A stretch of 64,000 bases of DNA, taken from contig JBCBAP010000001.1 of NCBI GenBank assembly GCA_038532435.1, positions 124,001-188,000 on the forward strand, given 5' to 3'. Positions 52,101-60,548 of this stretch are shown piece by piece. The notes below the pieces were generated by a model that ran no database searches, was not told where the DNA came from, and saw only the letters and a program-made list of their open reading frames with translations. Numbering within the stretch: position 1 is the first letter of the stretch; each line of letters starts with the position of its first letter. A program made the position numbers and the translations under genes. This DNA is from JBCBAP01 sp038532435 (lineage in GTDB: Bacteria; Pseudomonadota; Alphaproteobacteria; Rhodobacterales; Rhodobacteraceae).

Positions 52101-53154
52101 TCGTGTCCGGGGTCATCTTCGTCCTCAGCGGCGACATGGTGAGGAAGTATCCCAGGATGTCATCGGTCTGCGGCCAGTTGCGGGTCGACGACGTCGTCGC
52201 GACGATCACGTCGTTGGAGTTGCAGTACCGCGCGACCAGCAGCGTCCAGGCGGACAGAAGAACGTTGTTGATCGTGCTGTTCTGATCCTTGGCGAAGGAC
52301 CGGATCCGATCGCTCGTCTCCGCCGAAAACGTGAAGGGGAAGCGCGACCCGTCGAAGGTTTGCACCGGGGGATAGGAGAACTCGGTCGGCAGATCGAGGA
52401 AGTAGGTCGCGTCCTCCAATTGGCGCCGCCAGTACGGAAGCTGCTTGGCGAATGCCTCCTGCTCCAGCCAGGTCGGATGCCATGCCGCAAAGTCCACATA
52501 TTGAAGCGGAAGGTCGGGGAGCCGGATCTCCAAGCCGTTCGCGAGTGCGCCGTACACCTCCGCCATCTCGCGGCGAATCACACTGTAGGACACCCGATCC
52601 CAGACCAGATGATCGACGGTCATCGCCACGAGGTGTGAGTCTGATGCTTCCCGCGCGATCCACACCCGAAAGAGCGGGCCATGCTCCAGATTGAAAGGTC
52701 GCCTGATCTCCGCATTCGCCATGCGCTCGGCTTCACGCTTCCGTTCATCGAGGCTGCCCTTAAAGGCGGTCAGGTCGACGAAATCGAAGCTCGGGCGCAG
52801 CTCCTTGTGAACGATCTGTCGTGGCGCGTCATCCACCAGTCGAAACGTGGTCCGGAGCGGTTCATGCCGCTCCGACAGGAGGTCGAACGTCCGGCGGAAG
52901 CTCTCCACATCGAACTCACCGACGAGACGCATTCCGAAAAACACGTTGTAAAGCGGGCTTTCACGATCGAATTGGTGGATGAGCCAGATCCGCTCCTGAT
53001 CCACGGTCAGTTGGGCGGAGCGCTCTCCGCTTTTCAAGGGAATCGCATTCGCAGGATCTGGCCTTTGGACCTGGCGGGCCCTGACAAGCTCATGCAGCTT
53101 GGCGCGATGTTCCGGAGACAACTGGGACAGACGGCTGGACAGGCTCGCAGGCAC
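49123..53154 (-). CDS. Terminal NRPS module C-A(Gly)-PCP-TE with a Cys-type thioesterase
   Basis: The 1343-residue protein has C, A, PCP and TE domains. The C-domain motif is DHLVWDR (residues 181-187) instead of HHxxxDG; the second His is kept. The A-domain code reads D-I-L-Q-L-G-M-I-W-K, one change from the classical glycine code. The carrier has GGNSL. The TE motif is FGWCYGG, so Cys1165 replaces the usual Ser; the position where many TEs have the acidic residue is Asn (LINSHPP); His lies in GGNHYTVL. GTG 53154 with AGGAG upstream is preferred to ATG 53235, which overlaps the monooxygenase gene. Confidence 0.9.
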   Translation of the reverse strand: MPASLSSRLSQLSPEHRAKLHELVRARQVQRPDPANAIPLKSGERSAQLTVDQERIWLIHQFDRESPLYNVFFGMRLVGEFDVESFRRTFDLLSERHEPLRTTFRLVDDAPRQIVHKELRPSFDFVDLTAFKGSLDERKREAERMANAEIRRPFNLEHGPLFRVWIAREASDSHLVAMTVDHLVWDRVSYSVIRREMAEVYGALANGLEIRLPDLPLQYVDFAAWHPTWLEQEAFAKQLPYWRRQLEDATYFLDLPTEFSYPPVQTFDGSRFPFTFSAETSDRIRSFAKDQNSTINNVLLSAWTLLVARYCNSNDVIVATTSSTRNWPQTDDILGYFLTMSPLRTKMTPDTTVRGLLDGMNRTMLEALDHRDIPFGTLLDELDIPRAPSRNPLYQTSFIMVDFKEAPLTLPGVEIQSVMLDNRTAKDEILMAVWNDEAQRRELYGLIEFNTDLFSAEFAKQMHRHFETIVDEILADPERRISDISIVSEEERRHRETLGHGPDLDVETVGFHLSILEAALAHPHKVAVTCGDTHLTYAELVHRARACALELNEKGVREGERVALLLSRSCDTVVAMFAVAMVGAAYVPIDTTHPQERIDAILRDAAPALVLGHSEALAELSGGSIQILDFDAVDQSRNTADLNVHAPEPDALAYIIYTSGSTGAPKGVEVTHLGLSNLLGSVERTLDLDASDVFVAATSVSFDISGLELLGPLVRGATTVIATGDTARNPIELSALIAGVKATVFQGTPSALALLKEIGWAPTEGLKLLVGGEALPKTLHHWLVATKAVAWNMYGPTETTIWSSCWPITAAAQVSLGAPLHNTQLHVLDEHGRISPTNVPGELHIGGVGVALGYRNLPELTAERFITDPIRGTRLFRTGDMAKVMHDGTLVFLGRRDTQIKLNGFRIELDEVEHALERHPAVAKAVAVLDNHREDEVRLIAAYEGRNTDPAELRRFVAQHLPDYAVPARFGHVGELPRSKAGKIDRNALPLAPAEVVQPDVAMSPMEARIAAIWRDTLNIGRVGLRDNFFDLGGNSLQAVKLMSRIESDLGVELPLVSIFQGGTVADFARMVTGDRTPDLHEDLIELRQGTGRPVFLAHPAGESVSCYVALAKAMNCENPIYAIACPELVDGGFDAPDFGSRAALYADRIRQMQPEGPYNLFGWCYGGINALDIARKLEARDEEVSLALINSHPPYGLSGRTKPGSEEVLRGFAQNLNGDYDPNLITADAAALLTDDERIAYLQDIARTSDGLQVDISARRMRAMLEVWSANIGLLGSFDETTTVSSINVVLSDEEPQSIADTWQGLSRSPVRILPVGGNHYTVLQPPHVSTLAETLDALVIP

Positions 53155-53173
53155 CGGAGGTACTCCTTCGAAG

Positions 53174-54373
53174 TCAGTTGCTGTGAGGGGGGGCGGCGTA
53201 GGTCGACGCGAGATCTTTGAGGTGAGCGAGCCCATCGAGGACGGTTTCGTCCGGGAGCCCGAAGTCGATCAGGCAGGCGATCTCATCGACCCCCAGATCG
53301 ACCATATCCTCCACCATGGCCTCGCATCGCGCCTGTGCGCCCATCAGGACGTTGGCGCCGTAGTACCGTTCGAACGTGGTGTTTAGCATGACCTCCCGGT
53401 CGGCCGCACTCATCTCGGCGAAGGGACTTCCGGTGTCCTTCTTCTGGTCGAGGAAGGTCGAGAGGTAGGTGATCAGTGGCCCGCGGACCTGGCTCTTCAC
53501 GGCACTGTCGTCTTTGCCAAGGAAGGTGTGGAGCATGGAGACCACATGTCCGTCACCGGTCGTGTCAGATGCGCCTCTGAACGCGTCCCGATAGACCTCG
53601 ATCTTATGTTTCAGATCTTCGCGGCGCTGGGCGACGAGACCCGTCAGCACCCCGGCTCCAATCTCTCCTGCCCGCCGAAACGTCTCCTCGCTGCCTTGCG
53701 AGGCGATCCAGATCGGAAGATCGGACTGGATCGGTCGGGGCAGCGTGGCGACGGGGTCGGAGCCGTCGTCGAAGCTGATCGCCTCCCCGCGCCAGAGGCG
53801 ACGCAACTGTTCGATGGACCTGAACATCCCGTCCTTTCGTGCGGGATAGGAGCCTGTTCCACCGGGGGCGATCACGAAATCCTTTGGATGCCAGCCCGAT
53901 GCGAAGGCAACGCCAATCCGTCCGTTCGAGATGTTGTCGACGACCGACCATTCCTCCGCCACCCGCACCGGATGATGCAGCGGCAACACGACACTGCCAG
54001 CGCGTATCCCGATCCGGGTGGTTTGCGCCGCGAGGGCGGAGGCGAGCACGGAGGGGTTTGGATAGAGCCCGCCGAAGTCGACAAAATGCCGTTCCGGCAC
54101 CCAGACCGCGGCGATGTCGGACCTGTCTGCGAGCCGCGCGCTGTCAAACAAAAGGCTGTACTTCTGATTTGACCGCGTGGTTCCATCCCCGGAAAAGAAG
54201 AACAGGCTGAACGCCATCCGGCTGTCCGCCCGGTGTGTTCGCAGATCGTCTGCTCCGTCCGCGGACTGGGAAGACCTCCGCATCTCCAAAGCCTGACGCA
54301 GCTTCGCCCGGTCCGCTTCAGGCAAGTTTGAAAGGCGATCCTTCAGAGCGGCCTTCGATGAATGTTCAACCAT
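53174..54373 (-). CDS. Luciferase-like FMN monooxygenase of natural-product type
   Basis: The 399-residue protein belongs to the bacterial-luciferase-like monooxygenases found in NRPS/PKS clusters (MupA/Atu-type domain), with AAVWVPERHFVDFGG near residue 85, IRAGSVVLPLHHPVRVAEEW, and GRIGVAFASGWHPKDFVIAP. It has a short N-terminal helical extension (residues 1-35). It likely oxidises or hydroxylates a carrier-bound chain using reduced flavin and oxygen. It overlaps the PKS gene by 8 bp and is separated by 19 bp from the NRPS gene. Confidence 0.88.
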   Translation of the reverse strand: MVEHSSKAALKDRLSNLPEADRAKLRQALEMRRSSQSADGADDLRTHRADSRMAFSLFFFSGDGTTRSNQKYSLLFDSARLADRSDIAAVWVPERHFVDFGGLYPNPSVLASALAAQTTRIGIRAGSVVLPLHHPVRVAEEWSVVDNISNGRIGVAFASGWHPKDFVIAPGGTGSYPARKDGMFRSIEQLRRLWRGEAISFDDGSDPVATLPRPIQSDLPIWIASQGSEETFRRAGEIGAGVLTGLVAQRREDLKHKIEVYRDAFRGASDTTGDGHVVSMLHTFLGKDDSAVKSQVRGPLITYLSTFLDQKKDTGSPFAEMSAADREVMLNTTFERYYGANVLMGAQARCEAMVEDMVDLGVDEIACLIDFGLPDETVLDGLAHLKDLASTYAAPPHSN

Positions 54374-57300
54374 TTTTGTTGGCCACCAGCAGCTCAAGCT
54401 CGGAAGGATCGAGGTCTTCGATCTCATCAAGCAGCTTTTCCAGTTCGCTCTCTTCGAGCGCATTGACCTGATCGAGACGGATCCTGTCGGCGAGCTTCTC
54501 GACGGTTGGTGCGTCGAATATCGCGCTCATGGGCAGGTCGGGGCTGTGCTCTCTGAGCCGGGTTACGATCATGATGGCCATCAGCGAGTTTCCACCGAGG
54601 TCGAAGAAGTCATCGCCCGGTTCGACGGAGGGAACCTTCAGCACGTCGATCCAAAGCGCCGCGATCTGGCGTGCGAGAGGATCGTCGGGCCAGAACGAGA
54701 GCGCGGCAGAAGTGTCAGAGGTCCCCGTATCTTTCGACGTCTGACGCGCGGTCACTTGCGCCTCAGTCTCCCGTTGGTTGTCCGCAACCGGGGCGGCCCG
54801 CACCTCGACCGGCGGCAGGAGAAAGGAGGTGCGGTCGAACGGGTAGGTCGGCAGCGGGACAATCCGTCGGCGCGGGCGGTGTCCCGGATCGGTCGTCATG
54901 TCGATGTCGTGCCCGGTGACCCAAAGCTGCGCGATAGCCGTGAGGTACTTCTCATGTTCTTCTGTTGCCGAGAGGCTCGACCTCGGGAGGAGGGCCACAT
55001 GCGATTGCCGGGATCCGGGGTGCGGTGCGATCAAACCGGAGGCCGGGCCGATCTCGACAAACGTCACCGCATCGAACGTCTTGATACGCTCAACCCCGTC
55101 GTGGAACTGCACCACCGAACGTGCCTGATCTCGCCAGTAAGATGGCGAAACCGCCTGGTCTTCGGTGACAAAGTCGCCTGTCAGATTCGACATGAGGCTC
55201 AGCTTCGGCGCGGACATCGCGACTTGCGCAAGTTCAGCTTCGTAGGGCGGCAACGCCGGATCCACAAGCGCCGTGTGAAACGCCCGGTTGGTTCCGAGAA
55301 CACGGGTCACAACCTTGCGCTCCTTGAGCGCTGCGGCGAGCGTTGCGATGGCGTCTGGTTGCCCCGCGAGTGTGCAAAGCGTGTCGCTGTTCACCGCGGC
55401 GAGTGACACCCCATCAATGAGGTAGGGCGCGACCTCCTCAGCCGACAGGGCAACCGCAAGCATTTGCCCCTCAGGACAGGCCTCGAAAAACTCCCCGCGC
55501 CGGATGACGAGCCGGACCGCATCCTCCAACGACATAACACCGGCGAGGTGCGCAGCGGTCAGCTCGCCGAGGCTGTGGCCTATCATCAGATCCGGTGTGA
55601 GACCGCGGGCGCGCAGGCTGGCGGCAAGCGCCACACTCAGACTGAAAATCACCGGCTGTGCATACTGCGTTCGCTGCAACCTCCCGGCACCTTCCGCCTC
55701 CGCCCCAAAGACGACGTCGGTCAATGACCAGTCCGCATGGTCGCGGAGGATGTCTTCACATGCGTCCATCGTCGCGCGAAACACCGCGTCGGAAGCATAG
55801 AGGCCTGATCCCGCACCCTGTCTGAGAGCCCCTTGCCCGGGCAGCACGAAACAGACCTTGGGCGGAGATGCTGTGGGATCTGTGCGCCCCGAGATGTGCT
55901 TTCGTTCCTCCAAGAGCGCGTCGGCTGCCGCCGAGGTGTCGCTGGCGACGACCGCCGCGCGATGGGGAAAGTCGAGCCGCCGGGCACGCAGCGTCTCGGC
56001 GATGTCTGACAAAGGCTCAGCGTGGCGCTCGGACAGCGTCCCCGCCAGGTTGGCGTTCAGACGAACGAGTGCTTCATCTGACTGGGTGGAGATCGCGATG
56101 ACCTGGGGTGCGACGTCGCTTTCTGGGTCGGCGGGCCTTGCTGGAGCCTGTCCGAGTAACACGTGGGCGTTTGTGCCCCCTATGCCGAACGAGCTCACTC
56201 CCGCCACCCGCGGCCTGTCGGTATCCGGCCAAGCTGTTCGCCTGGCCACAACGGATATTGGCGTATCTTCTATCCCGAGATGCGGGTTCGGCGCGGTGTA
56301 ATGCCGTGTTGGCGGGATCTCGCCCTGTTCGATGGAAAGGACGGCCTTGATGAACCCGCAAATACCTGCTGTGGCATCCAGATGGCCGACGTTGCCCTTT
56401 ACCGAACCGATGGAGCATGCCGCGCGGCTTTCGTGGGTGAAGATCTCCGCCAGCGCCTGAAACTCAATCGGATCTCCGAGCTTGGTTGCCGTGCCGTGAG
56501 CCTCCACATACCCGATGTCCGCGGGCTGAAGCCCGGCGGAGGCGAGCGCCGCTTCGATCACCGCTTTCTGCCCTTCGGTTGAAGGTGCGGTGAAGCCGAT
56601 CTTGTTCGAGCCGTCATTGTTGACCGCGCTGCCGAGGATCACCGCATGGACATGGTCCCCGTCCGTCAGGGCGTCCTCTAACCGCTTGAGCAGAACTACA
56701 CCGACCCCGTCACCTGGCACCGTTCCCCGCGCTTCGCTGTCGAAGGGTCGGCAGGATCCGTCCGAAGAGAAAATGCCGCCGTCGCGGTAGAGGTATCCGG
56801 CCCCTTCGAACCGGCGCAGACTGGCCCCGCCGCACAGAGCCATCGTGCACTCGCCCGCCATAATGTTCCGGCAGGCGGTGTGAATGGCGACGAGCGATGA
56901 GGAGCATGCGGTCTGGATCGTCGCGCTCGGCCCGGTCAGCCCCAGCTTATAGGAGATGCGGGTCGCGGCCATGTCCGGATCGTTGCCGATGGCCGCTCCC
57001 ATGATCTGGATCGAATCCAGCGGATCGTGCTGGGACCGAAGGCGATAGTCGTTTCGGGAAACGCTGACGAACACGCCGACCGGACCACCGGTTTCGCCGT
57101 GCGTATAGCCCGCCACCTCCATCGCTTTCCAGCAATGTTCAAGAAGCTTGCGCTGTTGTGGATCGGTTGTTTCAGCCTCCGAACCGCTGAACCCGAAGAA
57201 CTGTGCATCGAAGAGATCGGGTTCGGGCGTGATCCCGGTCACCGGCACGAAATGTTCGTTGGACTGGACGCTCTCTTGGATCCCGGCAGCGTCGAGTTGC

Positions 57301-57449
57301 GCGGGCGTCGACCGCGTTGTCAGTGCCTCACCGTCAAGCAGCCCGTTCCAGAATTCTGCGATATCCCGGGCGGATGCGAATGCCGCGGACATGCCGACGA
57401 CGGCAATGGCACGGTCGGTCCGGATGTGATCGGTGGGTCGTCCGGGCAT
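54366..57449 (-). CDS. Type I PKS module KS-AT-ACP
   Basis: The 1027-residue protein has a ketosynthase (Cys182 in TACSSSL, His318 in EAHGTATK, His356 in KGNVGHLD), an acyltransferase (Ser626 in GHSLGE; NRAFHT near 721-726 points to malonyl-CoA) and an ACP (Ser955 in LGGNSL). No KR, DH or ER is present, so it adds a beta-keto unit. The C-terminus (LEESELEKLLDEIEDLDPSE) is an acidic helix that could be a docking element. It is the first gene of the operon down to 43707, with AGGA 7 nt upstream of ATG 57449. Confidence 0.93.
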   Translation of the reverse strand: MPGRPTDHIRTDRAIAVVGMSAAFASARDIAEFWNGLLDGEALTTRSTPAQLDAAGIQESVQSNEHFVPVTGITPEPDLFDAQFFGFSGSEAETTDPQQRKLLEHCWKAMEVAGYTHGETGGPVGVFVSVSRNDYRLRSQHDPLDSIQIMGAAIGNDPDMAATRISYKLGLTGPSATIQTACSSSLVAIHTACRNIMAGECTMALCGGASLRRFEGAGYLYRDGGIFSSDGSCRPFDSEARGTVPGDGVGVVLLKRLEDALTDGDHVHAVILGSAVNNDGSNKIGFTAPSTEGQKAVIEAALASAGLQPADIGYVEAHGTATKLGDPIEFQALAEIFTHESRAACSIGSVKGNVGHLDATAGICGFIKAVLSIEQGEIPPTRHYTAPNPHLGIEDTPISVVARRTAWPDTDRPRVAGVSSFGIGGTNAHVLLGQAPARPADPESDVAPQVIAISTQSDEALVRLNANLAGTLSERHAEPLSDIAETLRARRLDFPHRAAVVASDTSAAADALLEERKHISGRTDPTASPPKVCFVLPGQGALRQGAGSGLYASDAVFRATMDACEDILRDHADWSLTDVVFGAEAEGAGRLQRTQYAQPVIFSLSVALAASLRARGLTPDLMIGHSLGELTAAHLAGVMSLEDAVRLVIRRGEFFEACPEGQMLAVALSAEEVAPYLIDGVSLAAVNSDTLCTLAGQPDAIATLAAALKERKVVTRVLGTNRAFHTALVDPALPPYEAELAQVAMSAPKLSLMSNLTGDFVTEDQAVSPSYWRDQARSVVQFHDGVERIKTFDAVTFVEIGPASGLIAPHPGSRQSHVALLPRSSLSATEEHEKYLTAIAQLWVTGHDIDMTTDPGHRPRRRIVPLPTYPFDRTSFLLPPVEVRAAPVADNQRETEAQVTARQTSKDTGTSDTSAALSFWPDDPLARQIAALWIDVLKVPSVEPGDDFFDLGGNSLMAIMIVTRLREHSPDLPMSAIFDAPTVEKLADRIRLDQVNALEESELEKLLDEIEDLDPSELELLVANKNG

Positions 57450-57453
57450 GTAT

Positions 57454-57468
57454 ACATCCTATAATTGT
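57454..57468 (+). promoter_or_regulatory. Putative cluster operator, site 3
   Basis: ACATCCTATAATTGT matches the element ACAACCTATGGTTGT at 12 of 15 positions. It overlaps the PKS ribosome-binding site, so a bound protein or antisense structure could block translation or transcription start. Confidence 0.55.
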
Positions 57469-57483
57469 ATGGTGGGTAGCAAC

Positions 57484-57498
57484 ACAACCTATGATGGC
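57484..57498 (+). promoter_or_regulatory. Putative cluster operator, site 4
   Basis: ACAACCTATGATGGC matches 12 of 15 positions of the element, with the left half-site perfect. It lies 30 bp from site 3, about three helical turns, upstream of the PKS operon. Confidence 0.55.
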
Positions 57499-57639
57499 AA
57501 AACCGAAATCGGATGTCGATCAAAAAGGCCGGGTTGCTGGCGTGATTCATCAAACAAATGAGTCGCTTGGGTGATACCGGGCAAATGTCCGCCGGTTTTA
57601 CAGGCGGACCTGCTTATGACGGTTTGGGACCCGGGGTTC

Positions 57640-59853
57640 CTAGGATGTGGCCAGTCCGACCGGGCGCAGTTGGGCAAGAAGGGTCTTGCGGTCGAGCTTG
57701 CCGTTTGGCGTCAGCGGATAATCCGCAACACTGATGAACCGCTCGGGCACCATGTAGGCGGGGAGGAACTGAGACAGGTGCGCTCGCAGACCATCCCGGT
57801 TTAGCTCACCATCGACCCGCACGAACCCGACAAGCGCCGGTTCCCCGTCATCAACGCTGGTCGCGAGGACGTGGCAATCGATTACCTGCGGGTAGTCGCG
57901 AACCCGTGTCGCGATCTCGTCGACCTCGATCCGATAGCCGCGCAGCTTGATCTGCGAGTCGTTCCGGCCGAGATACTCGAGCATGCCATCCTCGGTCCAT
58001 CGCGCGAGGTCTCCGGTCCGGTAGCAGCGCTCGGGCACCTCGAAGGACGGCACCTCGATCGGTCCGAATTTCTCTGCCGTGAGATCGTCGCGGTTGTTGT
58101 AGCCCCGCGCAACGCCCACACCAGATAGAACCAGTTCGCCAACCCCGCCAAGGGGCGAAAGCTGGCCGGATCCGTCCAGGATGACAGTGGCCATGTTTGC
58201 GATGGGCGCGCCGATCGGCACGGCGGTCCGATTCCCCATTTTTGCCGTGTCGAAGTGTGTGACATCGACGGTCGCCTCGGTCGGACCGTAAAGGTTGATG
58301 AGGCGTGCGCCGATCTGCCGACCGAGCGTTTCGTGAAACGCCCGCACCTGCGAAACCGTCAGAGCCTCGCCGCTTGCAGAGACCGTATGGATGGTTTCCA
58401 AACCCTCAGTTTCGCCGACCGCATCGAGGTAGAACAGGAACGTCTCCAGCATCGAGGGGACGAAGTGGATCGTGGTCACCCGGTGGTCTGCAATCGTCTC
58501 GATGATGACCTCGGGCTCTTTCTCTCCACCGGGGGGGAGCAGGCAAAGGGTCGACTTCGCAAAACAGATCGAGAAGAGCTCCCAAACCGAGACGTCGAAG
58601 GAGATCGGTGTCTTCTGAAGAGTGACGCCGTCTGCCGGAAGCGGATAGGCGTCGTGCACCCAGTCCATCCGGTTCATCACCGACCGGTGCTCCACCATGA
58701 CCCCCTTGGGCACTCCGGTGGAGCCGGATGTGTAGATGATGTAGGCGAGATCTTCGGGGCGTGCGGTTGGTGGCGGGTTGTCCGCGGGCCCCTGTCCGAG
58801 CAACGTTTCGGTGACCTGCACCTCATCGGTCTTGCCCGAAAGACGGTCGCCGCGATCCGTCAGCACCAGGTCGCATCCGCTGTCGGCCAGAATGATCTCC
58901 AGCCGTTCCTTCGGGTTGGAGGGATCGAGGGGAACGTAGGCCGCTCCCGCCTTGATGACGGCGTAGACTGCGACCAGCATCTCGGTGCACCGGTCCATGA
59001 GGATCGCAACCCGGCTTCCCGGACCAGTCCCCCGTCCGATGAGCTCCCAAGCCAGGCGGTTCACCTGTGTGTTGAAGGCATCGTATGTCAGGCTGGTCGA
59101 CTGAAACGAAACGGCGATATGGTCGGGATGGGCAGCTGCTATCCGTTCGAAATGGAGGTGCAGTGTGGACGCGTGGGGAAAGCTGCGCGTTGGTCCGAAC
59201 GAAAAGGTTTCCAACAGAGCGCGTTCATCCTCGAGCAGCAGCGCTGCAGGATCGGGAATCGTCTCCGCGTTTTCCATGACCAGAACAGCGGCGAGGCTCA
59301 GCTTCCGGCTGAGCCTTTCGACGAGCCGGGGATCGTAGGCCCCGATCTCATAGGCGATCTGCATCGACCACGTCCCGGTCGACCCGCGACCGACGCAGAC
59401 CTGAACACGCTTGCCCGCCGTGTCATCGCCCTGGCTAACCTCCCCTTTGCACAGGACAAGCTGAACGCCGGGCAGGGCCTGAGTGTCGTGAATGTCGACC
59501 TCGACACCGCTGGTCACGAGATCCGGTTGTGAAAGAAGCCGCATATGATGCTCGCGCACCGCTCCGATGGTGCTGTCCGGAGTGACGCCCGAGGTGAGCG
59601 TCCTCGCCGCAGCACCTTCACCCGCTGCATCGACCAGTTCAAACGTATGCGCCTCCTCTCCGACAAACGTCGTGAGCACGAGATCCAGAACGGTCGCGAA
59701 GAACGCCCCCGCCTCCGCACTTCCATCAAGGTGGGCAGCCAGACCCGGCGGAAGGGAGACGTCGACCCTTCCGGTTCCCACAACGCCGGATGCCGGAGCC
59801 GTGGGCAGAGTTGCCACGATCAGATCAGGGTCGTGCTGGCGCTGCCGTTTCAT
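57640..59853 (-). CDS. NRPS protein: half condensation domain plus A(Ser), no carrier
   Basis: The 737-residue protein starts at ATG 59853, overlapping the methyltransferase stop (ATGA). Residues 1-230 resemble the C-terminal lobe of a condensation domain but lack HHxxxDG and its whole N-terminal lobe. Residues 235-730 form an intact A domain (IIYTSGSTGVPKG, LYGPTEAT, YRTGDLARW, NGKLDRK). The code reads D-V-W-H-S-S-L-V-D-K, closest to serine. It ends right after A10, with no PCP, so serine must be passed to a carrier on another protein. Confidence 0.88.
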   Translation of the reverse strand: MKRQRQHDPDLIVATLPTAPASGVVGTGRVDVSLPPGLAAHLDGSAEAGAFFATVLDLVLTTFVGEEAHTFELVDAAGEGAAARTLTSGVTPDSTIGAVREHHMRLLSQPDLVTSGVEVDIHDTQALPGVQLVLCKGEVSQGDDTAGKRVQVCVGRGSTGTWSMQIAYEIGAYDPRLVERLSRKLSLAAVLVMENAETIPDPAALLLEDERALLETFSFGPTRSFPHASTLHLHFERIAAAHPDHIAVSFQSTSLTYDAFNTQVNRLAWELIGRGTGPGSRVAILMDRCTEMLVAVYAVIKAGAAYVPLDPSNPKERLEIILADSGCDLVLTDRGDRLSGKTDEVQVTETLLGQGPADNPPPTARPEDLAYIIYTSGSTGVPKGVMVEHRSVMNRMDWVHDAYPLPADGVTLQKTPISFDVSVWELFSICFAKSTLCLLPPGGEKEPEVIIETIADHRVTTIHFVPSMLETFLFYLDAVGETEGLETIHTVSASGEALTVSQVRAFHETLGRQIGARLINLYGPTEATVDVTHFDTAKMGNRTAVPIGAPIANMATVILDGSGQLSPLGGVGELVLSGVGVARGYNNRDDLTAEKFGPIEVPSFEVPERCYRTGDLARWTEDGMLEYLGRNDSQIKLRGYRIEVDEIATRVRDYPQVIDCHVLATSVDDGEPALVGFVRVDGELNRDGLRAHLSQFLPAYMVPERFISVADYPLTPNGKLDRKTLLAQLRPVGLATS

Positions 59854-60449
59854 GTTGGCTTCTCGCAAAGATGGGCGATCCAGGGGTCCAGTTCGCCTTC
59901 CAGCCCGCGACCCAGACCAATCTGAGGGTCACCGGCGACAAATCCCGCGGCGCGCAGAAGGGACTGCAACTCGTCCTCCTCCACGTAAGTGTAGAGGCGG
60001 CCAAGGCTGTCCCGGCTTTCGCCGTCGCCCAGTTTCATGCAGATGTGAAAGACGGCCCCGGGGCGCATGGAGCGGATGATCGCGGAAAGATGCGTGGGCA
60101 GATCCGACCGGGGCGCGTGCAGCAGGCTGAAGTGAGCCCACACGCCGTCGTAACGCTCAACAGCCTCGAGTTCCGCGAAGGTTCCAACCCGGGCGGCAAC
60201 CCCGTTCACCCGGGAAGCGAGTGCGACCATCTCTGGCGAGGCGTCAACAGCATCTACCTTGAGGCCAAGCCCGACCATCCGCGCTGCCTCCGCACCGGAG
60301 CCGCACCCGAGATCGAGGACAAGGCCGCCCGCCGGGACCCGGCTTGCGAACTCCAGGAGGATCGGATGGGAGCCGGTTTCTTCCTTGAAATCAGCGTAGG
60401 CATCGATCTCGCGCGCATACGCAGCCATTGTCTGTGCATCTGCCGACAC
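59850..60449 (-). CDS. SAM-dependent methyltransferase of the cluster
   Basis: The 199-residue protein has motif I LVLDLGCGSGAEAARMV at about residues 43-59 and an HFSLLHAPRSDLP post-motif. It is close to small UbiE/Tam-type methyltransferases. GTG 60449 has AGGGG 6 nt upstream. It is the first gene of a two-gene unit with the Ser-A protein, and its promoter region holds the perfect palindromic element at 60468. It may methylate an intermediate or, less likely, act in resistance. Confidence 0.85.
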   Translation of the reverse strand: MSADAQTMAAYAREIDAYADFKEETGSHPILLEFASRVPAGGLVLDLGCGSGAEAARMVGLGLKVDAVDASPEMVALASRVNGVAARVGTFAELEAVERYDGVWAHFSLLHAPRSDLPTHLSAIIRSMRPGAVFHICMKLGDGESRDSLGRLYTYVEEDELQSLLRAAGFVAGDPQIGLGRGLEGELDPWIAHLCEKPT

Positions 60450-60467
60450 GGAATCCCCTCATGTAAT

Positions 60468-60482
60468 ACAACCTATGGTTGT
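60468..60482 (+). promoter_or_regulatory. Putative cluster operator, site 5 (perfect palindrome)
   Basis: ACAACCTATGGTTGT is a perfect inverted repeat of ACAACC around TAT. It lies 18 bp upstream of the methyltransferase start, inside the 99-bp gap before the exporter gene. No second site 30 bp away is clear here. Confidence 0.65.
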
Positions 60483-60548
60483 GTATCACACAAATTCCAA
60501 CGCAACAAAGCTGTAATTTGGCCAAGCTGATCCGGGTGTGATCAGCCC

